Shown here piece after piece: positions 11,901 to 22,268 of a stretch of DNA of 64,000 nt. The translations under genes were made by a program, and so were the position numbers. Where the stretch lies: contig JAVIAB010000008.1 in assembly GCA_032433765.1 (NCBI GenBank), forward strand, positions 40,233,736-40,297,735, in the 5' to 3' direction. Numbering within the stretch: the first letter of the stretch is position 1; each line of letters begins with the position of its first letter. The DNA comes from Megaustenia siamemsis. Its lineage: Eukaryota; Mollusca; Gastropoda; Stylommatophora; Ariophantidae. The notes beneath the pieces were generated by a model. That model was not told the DNA's origin, searched no databases, and saw nothing but the letters and a program-made list of their open reading frames with translations.

Positions 11901-14900
11901 TTCAGCTTTGTTGTTGTACAGGGGGGTTGTCAACTTTCAGCTTTGTTGTTGTACAGGGGGGTTGTCAACTTTCAGCTTTGTTGTTGTACGGGGGGGTTGT
12001 CAACTTTCAGCTTTGTTGTTGTACATGGGAGCTGTCAACTTTCAGCTTTGTTGTTGTACATGGGAGCTGTCAACTTTCAGCTTTGTTGTTGTACAGGGGG
12101 GTTGTCAACTTTCAGCTTTGTTGTTGTACGGGGGTTGTCAACTTTCAGCTTTGTTGTTGTACAGGAGCTGTCAACTTTCAGCTTTGTTGTTGTACAGGGG
12201 GGTTGTCAACTTTCAGCTTTGTTGTTGTACATGGGAGCTGTCAACTTTCAGCTTTGTTGTTGTACATGGGAGCTGTCAACTTTCAGCTTTGTTGTTGTAC
12301 AGGAGCTGTCAACTTTCAGCTTTGTTGTTGTACGGGGGCTGTCAACTTTCAGCTTTGTTGTTGTACGGGGGCTGTCAACTTTCAGCTTTGTTGTTGTACA
12401 TGGGAGCTGTCAACTTTCAGCTTTGTTGTTGTACGGGAGCTGTCAACTTTCAGCTTTGTTGTTGTACGGGGGCTGACAACTTTCAGCTTTGTTGTTGTAC
12501 GGGGGCTGTCAACTTTCAGCTTTGTTGTTGTACATGGGAGCTGTCAACTTTCAGCTTTGTTGTTGTACATGGGAGCTGTCAACTTTCAGCTTTGTTGTTG
12601 TACGGGGGCTGTCAACTTTCAGCTTTGTTGTTGTACATGGGAGCTGTCAACTTTCAGCTTTGTTGTTGTACATGGGAGCTGTCAACTTTCAGCTTTGTTG
12701 TTGTACGGGAGCTGTCAACTTTCAGCTTTGTTGTTGTACGGAAGCTGTCAACTTTCAGCTTTGTTGTTGTACAGGAGCTGTCAACTTTCAGCTTTGTTGT
12801 TGTACAGGGGGGTTGTCAACTTTCAGCTTTGTTGTTGTACAGGGGGGTTGTCAACTTTCAGCTTTGTTGTTGTACAGGGGGGTTGTCAACTTTCAGCTTT
12901 GTTGTTGTACGGGGGGGTTGTCAACTTTCAGCTTTGTTGTTGTACGGGAGCTGTCAACTTTCAGATTTGTTGTTGTACATGGGAGCTGTCAACTTTCAGC
13001 TTTGTTGTTGTACGGGGGCTGTCAACTTTCAGCTTTGTTGTTGTACATGGGAGCTGTCAACTTTCAGCTTTGTTGTTGTACGGGGGCTGTCAACTTTCAG
13101 CTTTGTTGTTGTACACGGGAGCTGTCAACTTTCAGCTTTGTTGTTGTACGGGGGCTGTCAACTTTCAGCTTTGTTGTTGTACATGGGAGCTGTCAACTTT
13201 CAGCTTTGTTGTTGTACGGGAGCTGTCAACTTTCAGCTTTGTTGTTGTACGGGGGCTGACAACTTTCAGCTTTGTTGTTGTACGGGGGCTGTCAACTTTC
13301 AGCTTTGTTGTTGTACATGGGAGCTGTCAACTTTCAGCTTTGTTGTTGTACATGGGAGCTGTCAACTTTCAGCTTTGTTGTTGTACGGGGGCTGTCAACT
13401 TTCAGCTTTGTTGTTGTACATGGGAGCTGTCAACTTTCAGCTTTGTTGTTGTACATGGGAGCTGTCAACTTTCAGCTTTGTTGTTGTACGGGAGCTGTCA
13501 ACTTTCAGCTTTGTTGTTGTACGGAAGCTGTCAACTTTCAGCTTTGTTGTTGTACAGGAGCTGTCAACTTTCAGCTTTGTTGTTGTACAGGGGGGTTGTC
13601 AACTTTCAGCTTTGTTGTTGTACAGGGGGGTTGTCAACTTTCAGCTTTGTTGTTGTACAGGGGGGTTGTCAACTTTCAGCTTTGTTGTTGTACGGGGGGG
13701 TTGTCAACTTTCAGCTTTGTTGTTGTACGGGAGCTGTCAACTTTCAGATTTGTTGTTGTACATGGGAGCTGTCAACTTTCAGCTTTGTTGTTGTACGGGG
13801 GCTGTCAACTTTCAGCTTTGTTGTTGTACATGGGAGCTGTCAACTTTCAGCTTTGTTGTTGTACGGGGGCTGTCAACTTTCAGCTTTGTTGTTGTACACG
13901 GGAGCTGTCAACTTTCAGCTTTGTTGTTGTACGGGGGCTGTCAACTTTCAGCTTTGTTGTTGTACGGGGGCTGTCAACTTTCAGCTTTGTTGTTGTACAG
14001 GGGCTGTCAACTTTCAGCTTTGTTGTTGTACAGGGGCTGTCAACTTTCAGCTTTGTTGTTGTACACGGGAGCTGTCAACTTTCAGCTTTGTTGTTGTACA
14101 GGGGCTGTCAACTTTCAGCTTTGTTGTTGTACGGGGGCTGTCAACTTTCAGCTTTGTTGTTGTACAGGGGGGTTGTCAACTTTCAGCTTTGTTGTTGTAC
14201 GGGAGCTGTCAACTTCCAGCTTTGTTGTTGTACAGGGGGGTTGTCAACTTTCAGCTTTGTTGTTGTACGGGAGCTGTCAACTTCCAGCTTTGTTGTTGTA
14301 CAGGGGGTTGTCAACTTTCAGCTTTGTTGTTGTACGGGAGCTGTCAACTTCCAGCTTTGTTGTTGTACAGGGGGGCTGTCAACTTTCAGCTTTGTTGTTG
14401 TACGGGAGCTGTCAACTTCCAGCTTTGTTGTTGTACAGGGGGGTTGTCAACTTTCAGCTTTGTTGTTGTACGGGAGCTGTCAACTTTCAGCTTTGTTGTT
14501 GTACAGGGGGGTTGTCAACTTTCAGCTTTGTTGTTGTACAGGGGGGTTGTCAACTTTCAGCTTTGTTGTTGTACAGGGGGGTTGTCAACTTTCAGCTTTG
14601 TTGTTGTACAGGGGGGTTTGTCAACTTTCAGCTTTGTTGTTGTACAGGGGGGTTGTCAACTTTCAGCTTTGTTGTTGTACAGGGGGGTTGTCAACTTTCA
14701 GCTTTGTTGTTGTACAGGGGGGTTGTCAACTTTCAGCTTTGTTGTTGTACAGGGGGGTTGTCAACTTTCAGCTTTGTTGTTGTACATGGGAGCTGTCAAC
14801 TTTCAGCTTTGTTGTTGTACAGGGGGGTTGTCAACTTTCAGCTTTGTTGTTGTACAGGGGGGTTGTCAACTTTCAGCTTTGTTGTTGTACATGGGAGCTG

Positions 14901-16508
14901 TCAACTTTCAGCTTTGTTGTTGTACAGGGGGGTTGTCAACTTTCAGCTTTGTTGTTGTACATGGGAGCTGTCAACTTTCAGCTTTGTTGTTGTACAGGGG
15001 CTGTCAACTTTCAGCTTTGTTGTTGTACATGGGAGCTGTCAACTTTCAGCTTTGTTGTTGTACAGGGGCTGTCAACTTTCAGCTTTGTTGTTGTACATGG
15101 GAGCTGTCAACTTTCAGCTTTGTTGTTGTACGGGGGCTGTCAACTTTCAGCATTGTTGTTGTACAGGGGGGTTGTCAACTTTCAGCTTTGTTGTTGTACA
15201 GGAGCTGTCAACTTTCAGCTTTGTTGTTGTACATGGGAGCTGTCAACTTTCAGCTTTGTTGTTGTACATGGGAGCTGTCAACTTTCAGCTTTGTTGTTGT
15301 ACATGGGAGCTGTCAACTTTCAGCTTTGTTGTTGTACAGGGGCTGTCAACTTTCAGCTTTGTTGTTGTACGGGAGCTGTCAACTTTCAGCTTTGTTGTTG
15401 TACGGGAGCTGTCAACTTTCAGCTTTGTTGTTGTACGGGAGCTGTCAACTTTCAGCTTTGTTGTTGTACATGGGAGCTGTCAACTTTCAGCTTTGTTGTT
15501 GTACAGGGGGGTTGTCAACTTTCAGCTTTGTTGTTGTACATGGGAGCTGTCAACTTTCAGCTTTGTTGTTGTACAGGGGGTTTGTCAACTTTCAGCTTTG
15601 TTGTTGTACAGGGGGGTTGTCAACTTTCAGCTTTGTTGTTGTACAGGGGGGTTGTCAACTTTCAGCTTTGTTGTTGTACAGGGGGGTTGTCAACTTTCAG
15701 CTTTGTTGTTGTACAGGGGGGTTGTCAACTTTCAGCTTTGTTGTTGTACGGGGGGGTTGTCAACTTTCAGCTTTGTTGTTGTACATGGGAGCTGTCAACT
15801 TTCAGCTTTGTTGTTGTACATGGGAGCTGTCAACTTTCAGCTTTGTTGTTGTACAGGGGGGTTGTCAACTTTCAGCTTTGTTGTTGTACGGGGGGGGTTG
15901 TCAACTTTCAGCTTTGTTGTTGTACAGGAGCTGTCAACTTTCAGCTTTGTTGTTGTACAGGGGGGTTGTCAACTTTCAGATTTGTTGTTGTACATGGGAG
16001 CTGTCAACTTTCAGCTTTGTTGTTGTACATGGGAGCTGTCAACTTTCAGCTTTGTTGTTGTACAGGAGCTGTCAACTTTCAGCTTTGTTGTTGTACGGGG
16101 GCTGTCAACTTTCAGCTTTGTTGTTGTACGGGGGCTGTCAACTTTCAGCTTTGTTGTTGTACATGGGAGCTGTCAACTTTCAGCTTTGTTGTTGTACGGG
16201 AGCTGTCAACTTTCAGCTTTGTTGTTGTACGGGGGCTGACAACTTTCAGCTTTGTTGTTGTACGGGGGCTGTCAACTTTCAGCTTTGTTGTTGTACATGG
16301 GAGCTGTCAACTTTCAGCTTTGTTGTTGTACATGGGAGCTGTCAACTTTCAGCTTTGTTGTTGTACGGGGGCTGTCAACTTTCAGCTCTGTTGTTGTACA
16401 TGGGAGCTGTCAACTTTCAGCTTTGTTGTTGTACATGGGAGCTGTCAACTTTCAGCTTTGTTGTTGTACGGGAGCTGTCAACTTTCAGCTTTGTTGTTGT
16501 ACGGAAGC
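2971..16508 (+). repeat. Seven copies of a higher-order cassette inside the minisatellite
   Basis: The rare core variant CTGACAAC (TGA instead of TGT) starts at 2971, 6016, 7080, 11377, 12473, 13256 and 16236. In every case the rare linker GGAAGC lies exactly 267 bp downstream (3238, 6283, 7347, 11644, 12740, 13523, 16503). The intervening linker order is shared over most of the interval. Intervals between cassettes are irregular (3045, 1064, 4297, 1096, 783 and 2980 bp), so blocks were copied in segments of different sizes rather than as one fixed higher-order unit. Confidence 0.9.
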
Positions 16509-17515
16509 TGTCAACTTTCAGCTTTGTTGTTGTACGGGAGCTGTCAACTTTCAGCTTTGTTGTTGTACAGGGGGGTTGTCAACTTTCAGCTTTGTTGTTG
16601 TACAGGGGGGTTGTCAACTTTCAGCTTTGTTGTTGTACAGGGGGGTTGTCAACTTTCAGCTTTGTTGTTGTACGGGGGGGTTGTCAACTTTCAGCTTTGT
16701 TGTTGTACGGGAGCTGTCAACTTTCAGCTTTGTTGTTGTACATGGGAGCTGTCAACTTTCAGCTTTGTTGTTGTACGGGAGCTGTCAACTTTCAGCTTTG
16801 TTGTTGTACATGGGAGCTGTCAACTTTCAGCTTTGTTGTTGTTCGGGGGCTGTCAACTTTCAGCTTTGTTGTTGTACATGGGAGCTGTCAACTTTCAGCT
16901 TTGTTGTTGTACGGGGGCTGTCAACTTTCAGCTTTGTTGTTGTACACGGGAGCTGTCAACTTTCAGCTTTGTTGTTGTACGGGGGCTGTCAACTTTCAGC
17001 TTTGTTGTTGTACGGGGGCTGTCAACTTTCAGCTTTGTTGTTGTACAGGGGCTGTCAACTTTCAGCTTTGTTGTTGTACAGGGGCTGTCAACTTTCAGCT
17101 TTGTTGTTGTACAGGGGCTGTCAACTTTCAGCTTTGTTGTTGTACACGGGAGCTGTCAACTTTCAGCTTTGTTGTTGTACAGGGGCTGTCAACTTTCAGC
17201 TTTGTTGTTGTACGGGGGCTGTCAACTTTCAGCTTTGTTGTTGTACGGGGGTTGTCAACTTTCAGCTTTGTTGTTGTACAGGGGCTGTCAACTTTCAGCT
17301 TTGTTGTTGTACAGGGGCTGTCAACTTTCAGCTTTGTTGTTGTACACGGGAGCTGTCAACTTTCAGCTTTGTTGTTGTACAGGGGCTGTCAACTTTCAGC
17401 TTTGTTGTTGTACACGGGAGCTGTCAACTTTCAGCTTTGTTGTTGTACGGGGGTTGTCAACTTTCAGCTTTGTTGTTGTACAGGGGCTGTCAACTTTCAG
17501 CTTTGTTGTTGTACG

Positions 17516-17777
17516 GGGGCTGACAGCTTCCAGCTTTGCTGTTGTACGGGGGTTGTCAACTTTCAGCTTTGTTGTTGTACAGGGGCTGTCAACTTTCAGC
17601 TTTGTTGTTGTACGGGGGCTGACAGCTTCCAGCTTTGCTGTTGTACGGGGGCTTACAACATCCAGCTCTGTTGTTGTACGGGGTGACAATTTCAAACTCT
17701 GTTGTTGTAGAGGGGCTGACAACTTCCAGTTCTGTTTTGTTCTGGCACTGACAGTTTCAAACTTTACTGCTCTATAA
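17516..17777 (+). repeat. Degenerating right edge of the minisatellite
   Basis: From about 17516 the units carry CTGACAGCTTCCAGC and CTTTGCTG. By 17650-17777 only approximate cores remain (CTTACAACATCCAGC, TGACAATTTCAAAC, CTGACAGTTTCAAAC). This gradient from uniform interior to diverged edge is the usual signature of arrays homogenised by unequal exchange or gene conversion. The first unit on the left (1132-1162) is decayed in the same way. Confidence 0.85.
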
Positions 17778-18332
17778 ATACCTTACCTCGTGTTCCCCAA
17801 CTCTGTGAGTCAAATACCCAATCCTTTATCTGTTGAATCGACAGGAGAGCGCCAATCTGCATTTGAACCGTCGTTCACTGTATCGCTAAGCCGGTGTGTT
17901 ATCACTTCACCATTGGCTCTGTCGATTTATATTCCGTAACCTAATTCACTATTATAAAAACACGTTTGAAACAGATTGTAGCATGATGTAAAATCTTCCT
18001 GTATAGTAAAACATGTATTGATATATACTGTCGTGTCTTAGAAAATTAGCTTGCCATAACTCTAGTGGGATGATAAATAAATGTCTCTGACAGCATATTA
18101 TATGAATGCATCTGAACTAACAAAATATTCCTTTTGGATCAAAATCGTGACGGATATAATATTTCTGGACAAAATGTTTATAGAAATAGAAATTACGCAT
18201 TAAAGGTAGTGTAGAAATATTGATACTAGAGGTAAGGCTATTCATTAGCATTAGTGTCATACGATGAAAGAGTCTAGGGCTCCATTCTCTCAAGTACATC
18301 TTTGCCAATAGTCGAGCCCAATGTTTCATCCC
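17778..18332. other. AT-rich stretch without recognisable gene
   Basis: Unique-looking AT-rich DNA between two tandem arrays. I see no coding region, tRNA-like box or repeat that recurs elsewhere in the window. Short open frames here have no recognisable domain. Confidence 0.6.
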
Positions 18333-19529
18333 CAGACACCTTTTCTTCATTATTTAATTGTCGTGAACCAAAGTTGAGTTTTCTCTATCCAGACACCTTT
18401 TCTTCATTATTTAATTGTCGTGAACCAAAGTTGAGTTTTCTCTATCCAGACACCTTTCCTTCATTATTTAATTGTCGTGAACCAAAGTTGAGTTTTCTCT
18501 ATCCAGACATCTTTCCTTCATTATTTAATTGTCGTGAACCAAAGTTGAGTTTTCTCTATCCAGGCATCTTTCCTTCATTATTTAATTGTCGTGAACCAAA
18601 GTTGAGTTTTCTCTATCCAGGCATCTTTCCTTCATTATTTAATTGTCGTGAACCAAAGTTGAGTTTTCTCTATCCAGACATCTTTCCTTCACTATTTAAT
18701 TGTCGTGAACCAAAGTTGAGTTTTCTCTATCCAGGCATCTTTCCTTCATTATTTAATTGTCGTGAACCAAAGTTGAGTTTTCTCTATCCAGACACCTTTC
18801 CTTCATTATTTAATTGTCGTGAACCAAAGTTGAGTTTTCTCTATCCAGACATCTTTCCTTCATTATTTAATTGTCGTGAACCAAAGTTGAGTTTTCTCTA
18901 TCCAGACATCTTTCCTTCATTATTTAATTGTCGTGAACCAAAGTTGAGTTTTCTCTATCCAGACATCTTTCCTTCATTATTTAATTGTCGTGAACCAAAG
19001 TTGAGTTTTCTCTATCCAGACATCTTTCCTTCATTATTTAATTGTCGTGAACCAAAGTTGAGTTTTCTCTATCCAGGCATCTTTCCTTCATTATTTAATT
19101 GTCGTGAACCAAAGTTGAGTTTTCTCTATCCAGACATCTTTCCTTCACTATTTAATTGTCGTGAACCAAAGTTGAGTTTTCTCTATCCAGGCATCTTTCC
19201 TTCATTATTTAATTGTCGTGAACCAAAGTTGAGTTTTCTCTATCCAGACACCTTTCCTTCATTATTTAATTGTCGTGAACCAAAGTTGAGTTTTCTCTAT
19301 CCAGACATCTTTCCTTCATTATTTAATTGTCGTGAACCAAAGTTGAGTTTTCTCTATCCAGACATCTTTCCTTCATTATTTAATTGTCGTGAACCAAAGT
19401 TGAGTTTTCTCTATCCAGACATCTTTCCTTCATTATTTAATTGTCGTGAACCAAAGTTGAGTTTTCTCTATCCAGACATCTTTCCTTCATTATTTAATTG
19501 TCGTGAACCAAAGTTGAGTTTTCTCTATC
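18333..19529 (+). repeat. 57-bp tandem array, 21 units
   Basis: The unit runs from CAGACATCTTTCCTTCATT through TTTAATTGTCGTGAACC to GTTTTCTCTAT. Since 57 bp is 19 codons with no stop in one frame, an open frame (18302-19723) runs through all 21 copies with a 19-residue period (SLFNCREPKLSFLYP plus DIF, GIF or DTF). Unit types recur with a period of 8: units 6-13 and 14-21 share the same order. The rare variant TTCACTATTT appears near 18689 and again 456 bp (8 x 57) later. Most differences between units would change amino acids, so I regard the frame as non-coding. Confidence 0.95.
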
Positions 19530-19635
19530 CAGACATCTACACCTCCACACTGTCGTACCATGGGATCCGTCATGTAATGAAAGCTCTCACTGACTGTTCT
19601 AATCTAACACCTAATGATATTTATGATTTTTTTAG

Positions 19636-19925
19636 ATGTGCTGAAAACATAAGGGCCAACACAAAAAGGGAGCTCTTAAAAACATCAGAAAGAAGCAATC
19701 AACATTTTTCGGGCACATCATGAGAAGAGGAAAGTTAGAATACTTGGTTATAACTGGCAAAATAAAAGGAAAGAGAGATCGCGGGCGACAAAGAGAGAAA
19801 ATACTGGATAGCTTGGTGTCATGGCATGGAAAACAGTCAACAACAGAACTGATACGATGCACTGTAGATAGAAGATTGTGGAGGGACATGACCACCGACG
19901 CCAAACGGTATGGCACATGATGATG
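19636..19925 (+). mobile_element. RTE-2 LINE, 3' end (subfamily A)
   Basis: This is a 5'-truncated copy encoding only the basic C-terminal tail after the reverse transcriptase: MRRGKLEYLVITGKIKGK, then RGRQREKILDSL, then STTELIRCTVDRRLW. The frame closes just before a TGATGA-rich terminus at ~19917. At least nine pieces of this family occur in the window. RTE-type elements typically end in short microsatellite tails, and the trinucleotide tail fits. It starts about 100 bp after the 57-bp array ends. A frameshift separates the ANTKRELLKTSE part from the MRRGK part. Confidence 0.75.
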
Positions 19926-20404
19926 AGGGTGATGATAAAAACAGATGCAATGTCAACTAATACAAGGTAAATAACAGGAGAGTGACAACCAATAAAGGAT
20001 AAATAACAAGAGAGTGACAAGCAATTCAGGGTAAATAACAGGAGAGAAGACATTAGAGCCGGAGAAAGACTAAGAAAATGATGGAGTGACATCAAAGAAA
20101 CTTTATTACCGTCTTGTTTAGTTAAATGTTCCGGAAGACAATAATTAGAATTTTCTGAATAAAAGAGCAAAAAAAATAAAGGGTATGGGAGATACGATGT
20201 TTCTGTCCATATATTTTATTTTTTACCATTAGGACATTTTTGGATTAATTGTGGTCAGGATTACGCCAGTCCTGTATTTTATCACGAAAAAATCCGAAAT
20301 ATCGCTGATAGACAAAAAGGTATTATTTTATTGGACAAAATGAAGAAAACTAGACAGCTCATAAATATGAAAAGTGACATTAAGAGTTGTTGCGAAAACG
20401 AGCC
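19926..20404. other. No gene; short degenerate repeat at 19957-20050
   Basis: Three diverged ~37-bp units built on GGTAAATAACAGGAGAG and GTGACAA occur at 19957-20050. The rest is AT-rich with no feature I can support. Confidence 0.5.
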
Positions 20405-20483
20405 CAAATTGGTGTTTTCTTATAGAAGAAACTATCTTGCCATGTACTAGTATGGAAGTCTGATGTGCTTGAAAGCAATAGGT

Positions 20484-21180
20484 CTTCTTCTTCTTCTACC
20501 TTTCAGCTCCCTGTGGAGCATAGGTCTTCAACAAACACTTTCCAAGCCGTTCTGTTTCTTGCCATTATTTTAAGATCATTCCATGTTTTTCCCATCATCT
20601 TCATCTCTGCTTCTATCTGTATTCTCCAAGAATTCCTTGGTCTTCTTCTTTGTCTTTTTCCCTGGGGATTCCATAAAAGGGACTGTTGTGTAATACTCTC
20701 AGTTGGCTTCCACAGTGTGTCCTATCAAACAATATCGTCTTCGCTGTATCTCTTTATCCACTGGTATTTGACTGGCACATTTCCATAATTCTATGTTAGT
20801 GATTTTGTCCTGCCATTTCTATCCTTTTATTCTGCGTAAGCATCCATTAATGAAAGTCTGTATCTTCATTATTGTCATTTTAGTTGTTCTCCATGTTTCA
20901 CAGCCGTATAATAAGACTGACTTAAAATTGGATTTGAAAATTTTTATTTTAGTATTTAACCTAATTTGTTGAACTTCCATTTGTTTCCCAGTGCAACAAA
21001 TGCTCCTCTTGCTTTTGATATCTTTATTTTGGTATCATTTTCTGTTCCTCCCTCTTTGTCTATATCACTGCCCAGATATATTTAAGATTGTACGTCTAGT
21101 AGAGGTATTTCTCCTATTTTTATTTGTTTATTACCAACTGCATTAATTCTCATAATTTTGGTCTTTGACTTGTCCATATT
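20484..21180 (-). mobile_element. LINE-4 non-LTR retrotransposon, 3' third, decayed
   Basis: Read on the minus strand, the conceptual translation keeps post-reverse-transcriptase blocks typical of RTE-like LINEs: DIDKEGGTENDTKIKISKAR, a TWRTTK motif, IQTFINGCLRRI, then IPVDKEIQRRR and a GHT motif, followed by a basic tail. Several stops and frameshifts interrupt it. The endonuclease and reverse transcriptase are absent. The same family appears at 311-537. No terminal microsatellite is obvious at the 3' end (left side) beyond a CTTCTT-rich run. Confidence 0.7.
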
Positions 21181-21221
21181 TGTGAAGTTTTTTTTCGGTT
21201 TATTATTTTTTACAGTACAGG

Positions 21222-21320
21222 ATAGCCAGTCCCACGCCCAAACCTCCTTAGTCGCCTCTTACGTACATGCATGTAAGGGAAGAACGTCACTTTTCTTTAC
21301 ACTCCTTTTGGGCACCGGCA
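21222..21320 (-). mobile_element. Short dispersed element with a TCGTAAGAGGCGACTAA-like core
   Basis: The minus strand contains GTAAGAGGCGACTAAGGAGG. Related cores occur on the plus strand at 47105-47140 (TCGTAAGAGGCGACTAAGG) and, diverged, at 46688-46705. Each follows a GTAAAGAATAGTGAC or GTAAAGAAAAGTGACG block. It is a recurring retroelement-derived segment whose parent family I cannot name. Confidence 0.45.
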
Positions 21321-21619
21321 GACGGGCGTCAAATTGGTGTTTTCTTATAGAAGAAATGATCGTGCCATGTACTGGCATAGAAGTCTGATGTGCTTGAAAG
21401 TAACAGGTACTAAGTAACATTGCCTTTATGTTACAAGATCAGTACTTGTTCAAGATCAACGGTTTCCAATTTGTGGATTCGCAAAAGAGATCACCCAGCG
21501 TTTTATTAGAAGGTCGGGCGGAATCATGTAATCTATCTTTATCTCTTAGATTTTGTTTTTAACAGAAAGTTTTATCATGAATGATTTGAACACGTTTAAA
21601 CAAATAATTTCAGTTGGTT

Positions 21620-21800
21620 ATAGAGACATATATAGACATTTAGAGTATAGAGACATAAAGATACATTTAGAGTATAGAGACATTTAGAGTATAGAGACAT
21701 ATAAAGACATTTAGTGTATAGAGACATTTAGAGTATAGAGACATATAGAGACATTTAGAGTATAGAGACATTTAGAGTATAGAGACATATAGAGACAAAG
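21620..21800 (+). repeat. Degenerate minisatellite, AGAGACAT/TTTAGAGTAT units
   Basis: Irregular repeats of TATAGAGACATATAGAGAC and ATTTAGAGTATAGAGAC with a basic step of about 12-24 bp. No coding potential. Confidence 0.85.
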
Positions 21801-21874
21801 AGATTTGGATACATAAAAAGGGCCAATGCAAGCTTTCATGTAGGAAACAACAGGTAAGAGGAAAAGATATATAT

Positions 21875-22220
21875 CTATCTATCTATTGACTATCGAATCG
21901 TAGCCGGCCCATAGGGCATAGACCCAGATACTCTTTCTTTTATCTAAATTTTTATTCTAGCAGTTTTCAATTCTTGTAAAGATATTTTATAAATTCTCGC
22001 CATTTTTATCTGTTCTGTGCAAGCAACTCTATCTCATTGAGGAGCTGATTCCTGCTGCTCTTGCCTCTCTCATCAATGTTCTTTTCAGTGTCACTCTGGG
22101 TCGGCCCCTTTTCCTCTTACCTGTTGTTTCCCACATGAGGGCTTGCTTTGTTATTCGGTTATTATCTCTCCTCATATGTCCAACATATGACCGTCGTCTT
22201 TTTTTGATTACTAAAGATAA
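21875..22220 (-). mobile_element. LINE-3, 3'-terminal fragment
   Basis: This matches the 3' part of the element at 43505-44580. On the minus strand it encodes remnants of the GKRKRGRP-type basic tail and ends in the 3' UTR block GCCCTATGGGCCGGCTACG, followed by a GATA run (21875-21890). The plus-strand ATCTATCTATCT run is this tail. It is 5' truncated and has no catalytic domain. Confidence 0.75.
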
Positions 22221-22240
22221 TAGTGATACGTGAAGGTATT

Positions 22241-22266
22241 AGTGATATATATATATATATATATAT
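22241..22266. repeat. (AT)n microsatellite
   Basis: Uninterrupted AT dinucleotides immediately upstream of the SINE-A copy. A similar (AT)n run lies at 22750-22770 on its other side, so the SINE-like chimera sits inside AT-rich simple sequence. Confidence 0.9.
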
Positions 22267-22268
22267 GG

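Larger units (their letters stand above)
1132..17777 (+). repeat. 16.6 kb minisatellite, 33-35 bp units (~480 copies)
   Basis: Each unit is a nearly invariant 27-bp core, TGTCAACTTTCAGC followed directly by TTTGTTGTTGTAC, plus a short G-rich linker. Common linkers are AGGGGGGT, ATGGGAGC and ACGGGAGC (8 bp, 35-bp unit) and GGGAGC, GGGGGC, AGGGGC, AGGAGC and GGAAGC (6 bp, 33-bp unit); rare 7- and 9-bp forms exist. The core has no stop codon in any plus-strand frame, so all three frames stay open for kilobases (the longest is 7096-16239). Units of 33 bp keep the frame and units of 35 bp change it, so any translation is a mosaic of three 11-residue motifs (CQLSALLLY, VNFQLCCCT, LSTFSFVVV). That is not what a conserved protein looks like. 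No function can be assigned. Confidence 0.97.
20405..21408. repeat. 79-bp direct repeats flanking a LINE fragment
   Basis: 20405-20483 and 21330-21408 align without gaps with 8 differences by eye (~90% identity). Both begin CAAATTGGTGTTTTC and end near CTTGAAAG followed by a CAATAGGT/TAACAGGT pair. They bracket LINE-4 (20484-21180) and a further short dispersed element (21222-21320). Target duplications this long are unusual for LINEs, so a segmental event or a pre-existing local duplication are alternatives. Confidence 0.75.

Noticed and set aside
1204..17777. Giant proteins (up to ~3,000 residues) read from the minisatellite
   Set aside because: All three plus frames are open equally, frame changes occur at every 35-bp unit, and the peptides are unrelated mosaics. 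The openness follows from a stop-free core.
1189..17777. CRISPR-like array (constant ~27-bp core, short variable segment)
   Set aside because: The variable part is only 6-9 bp of G-rich sequence from a few types, there are no cas genes, and the surroundings are eukaryotic retroelements.
18302..19723. 473-residue repeat protein in the 57-bp array
   Set aside because: The frame begins and ends in unrelated sequence (its end runs into an RTE-2 fragment), and unit differences are mostly amino-acid changing.
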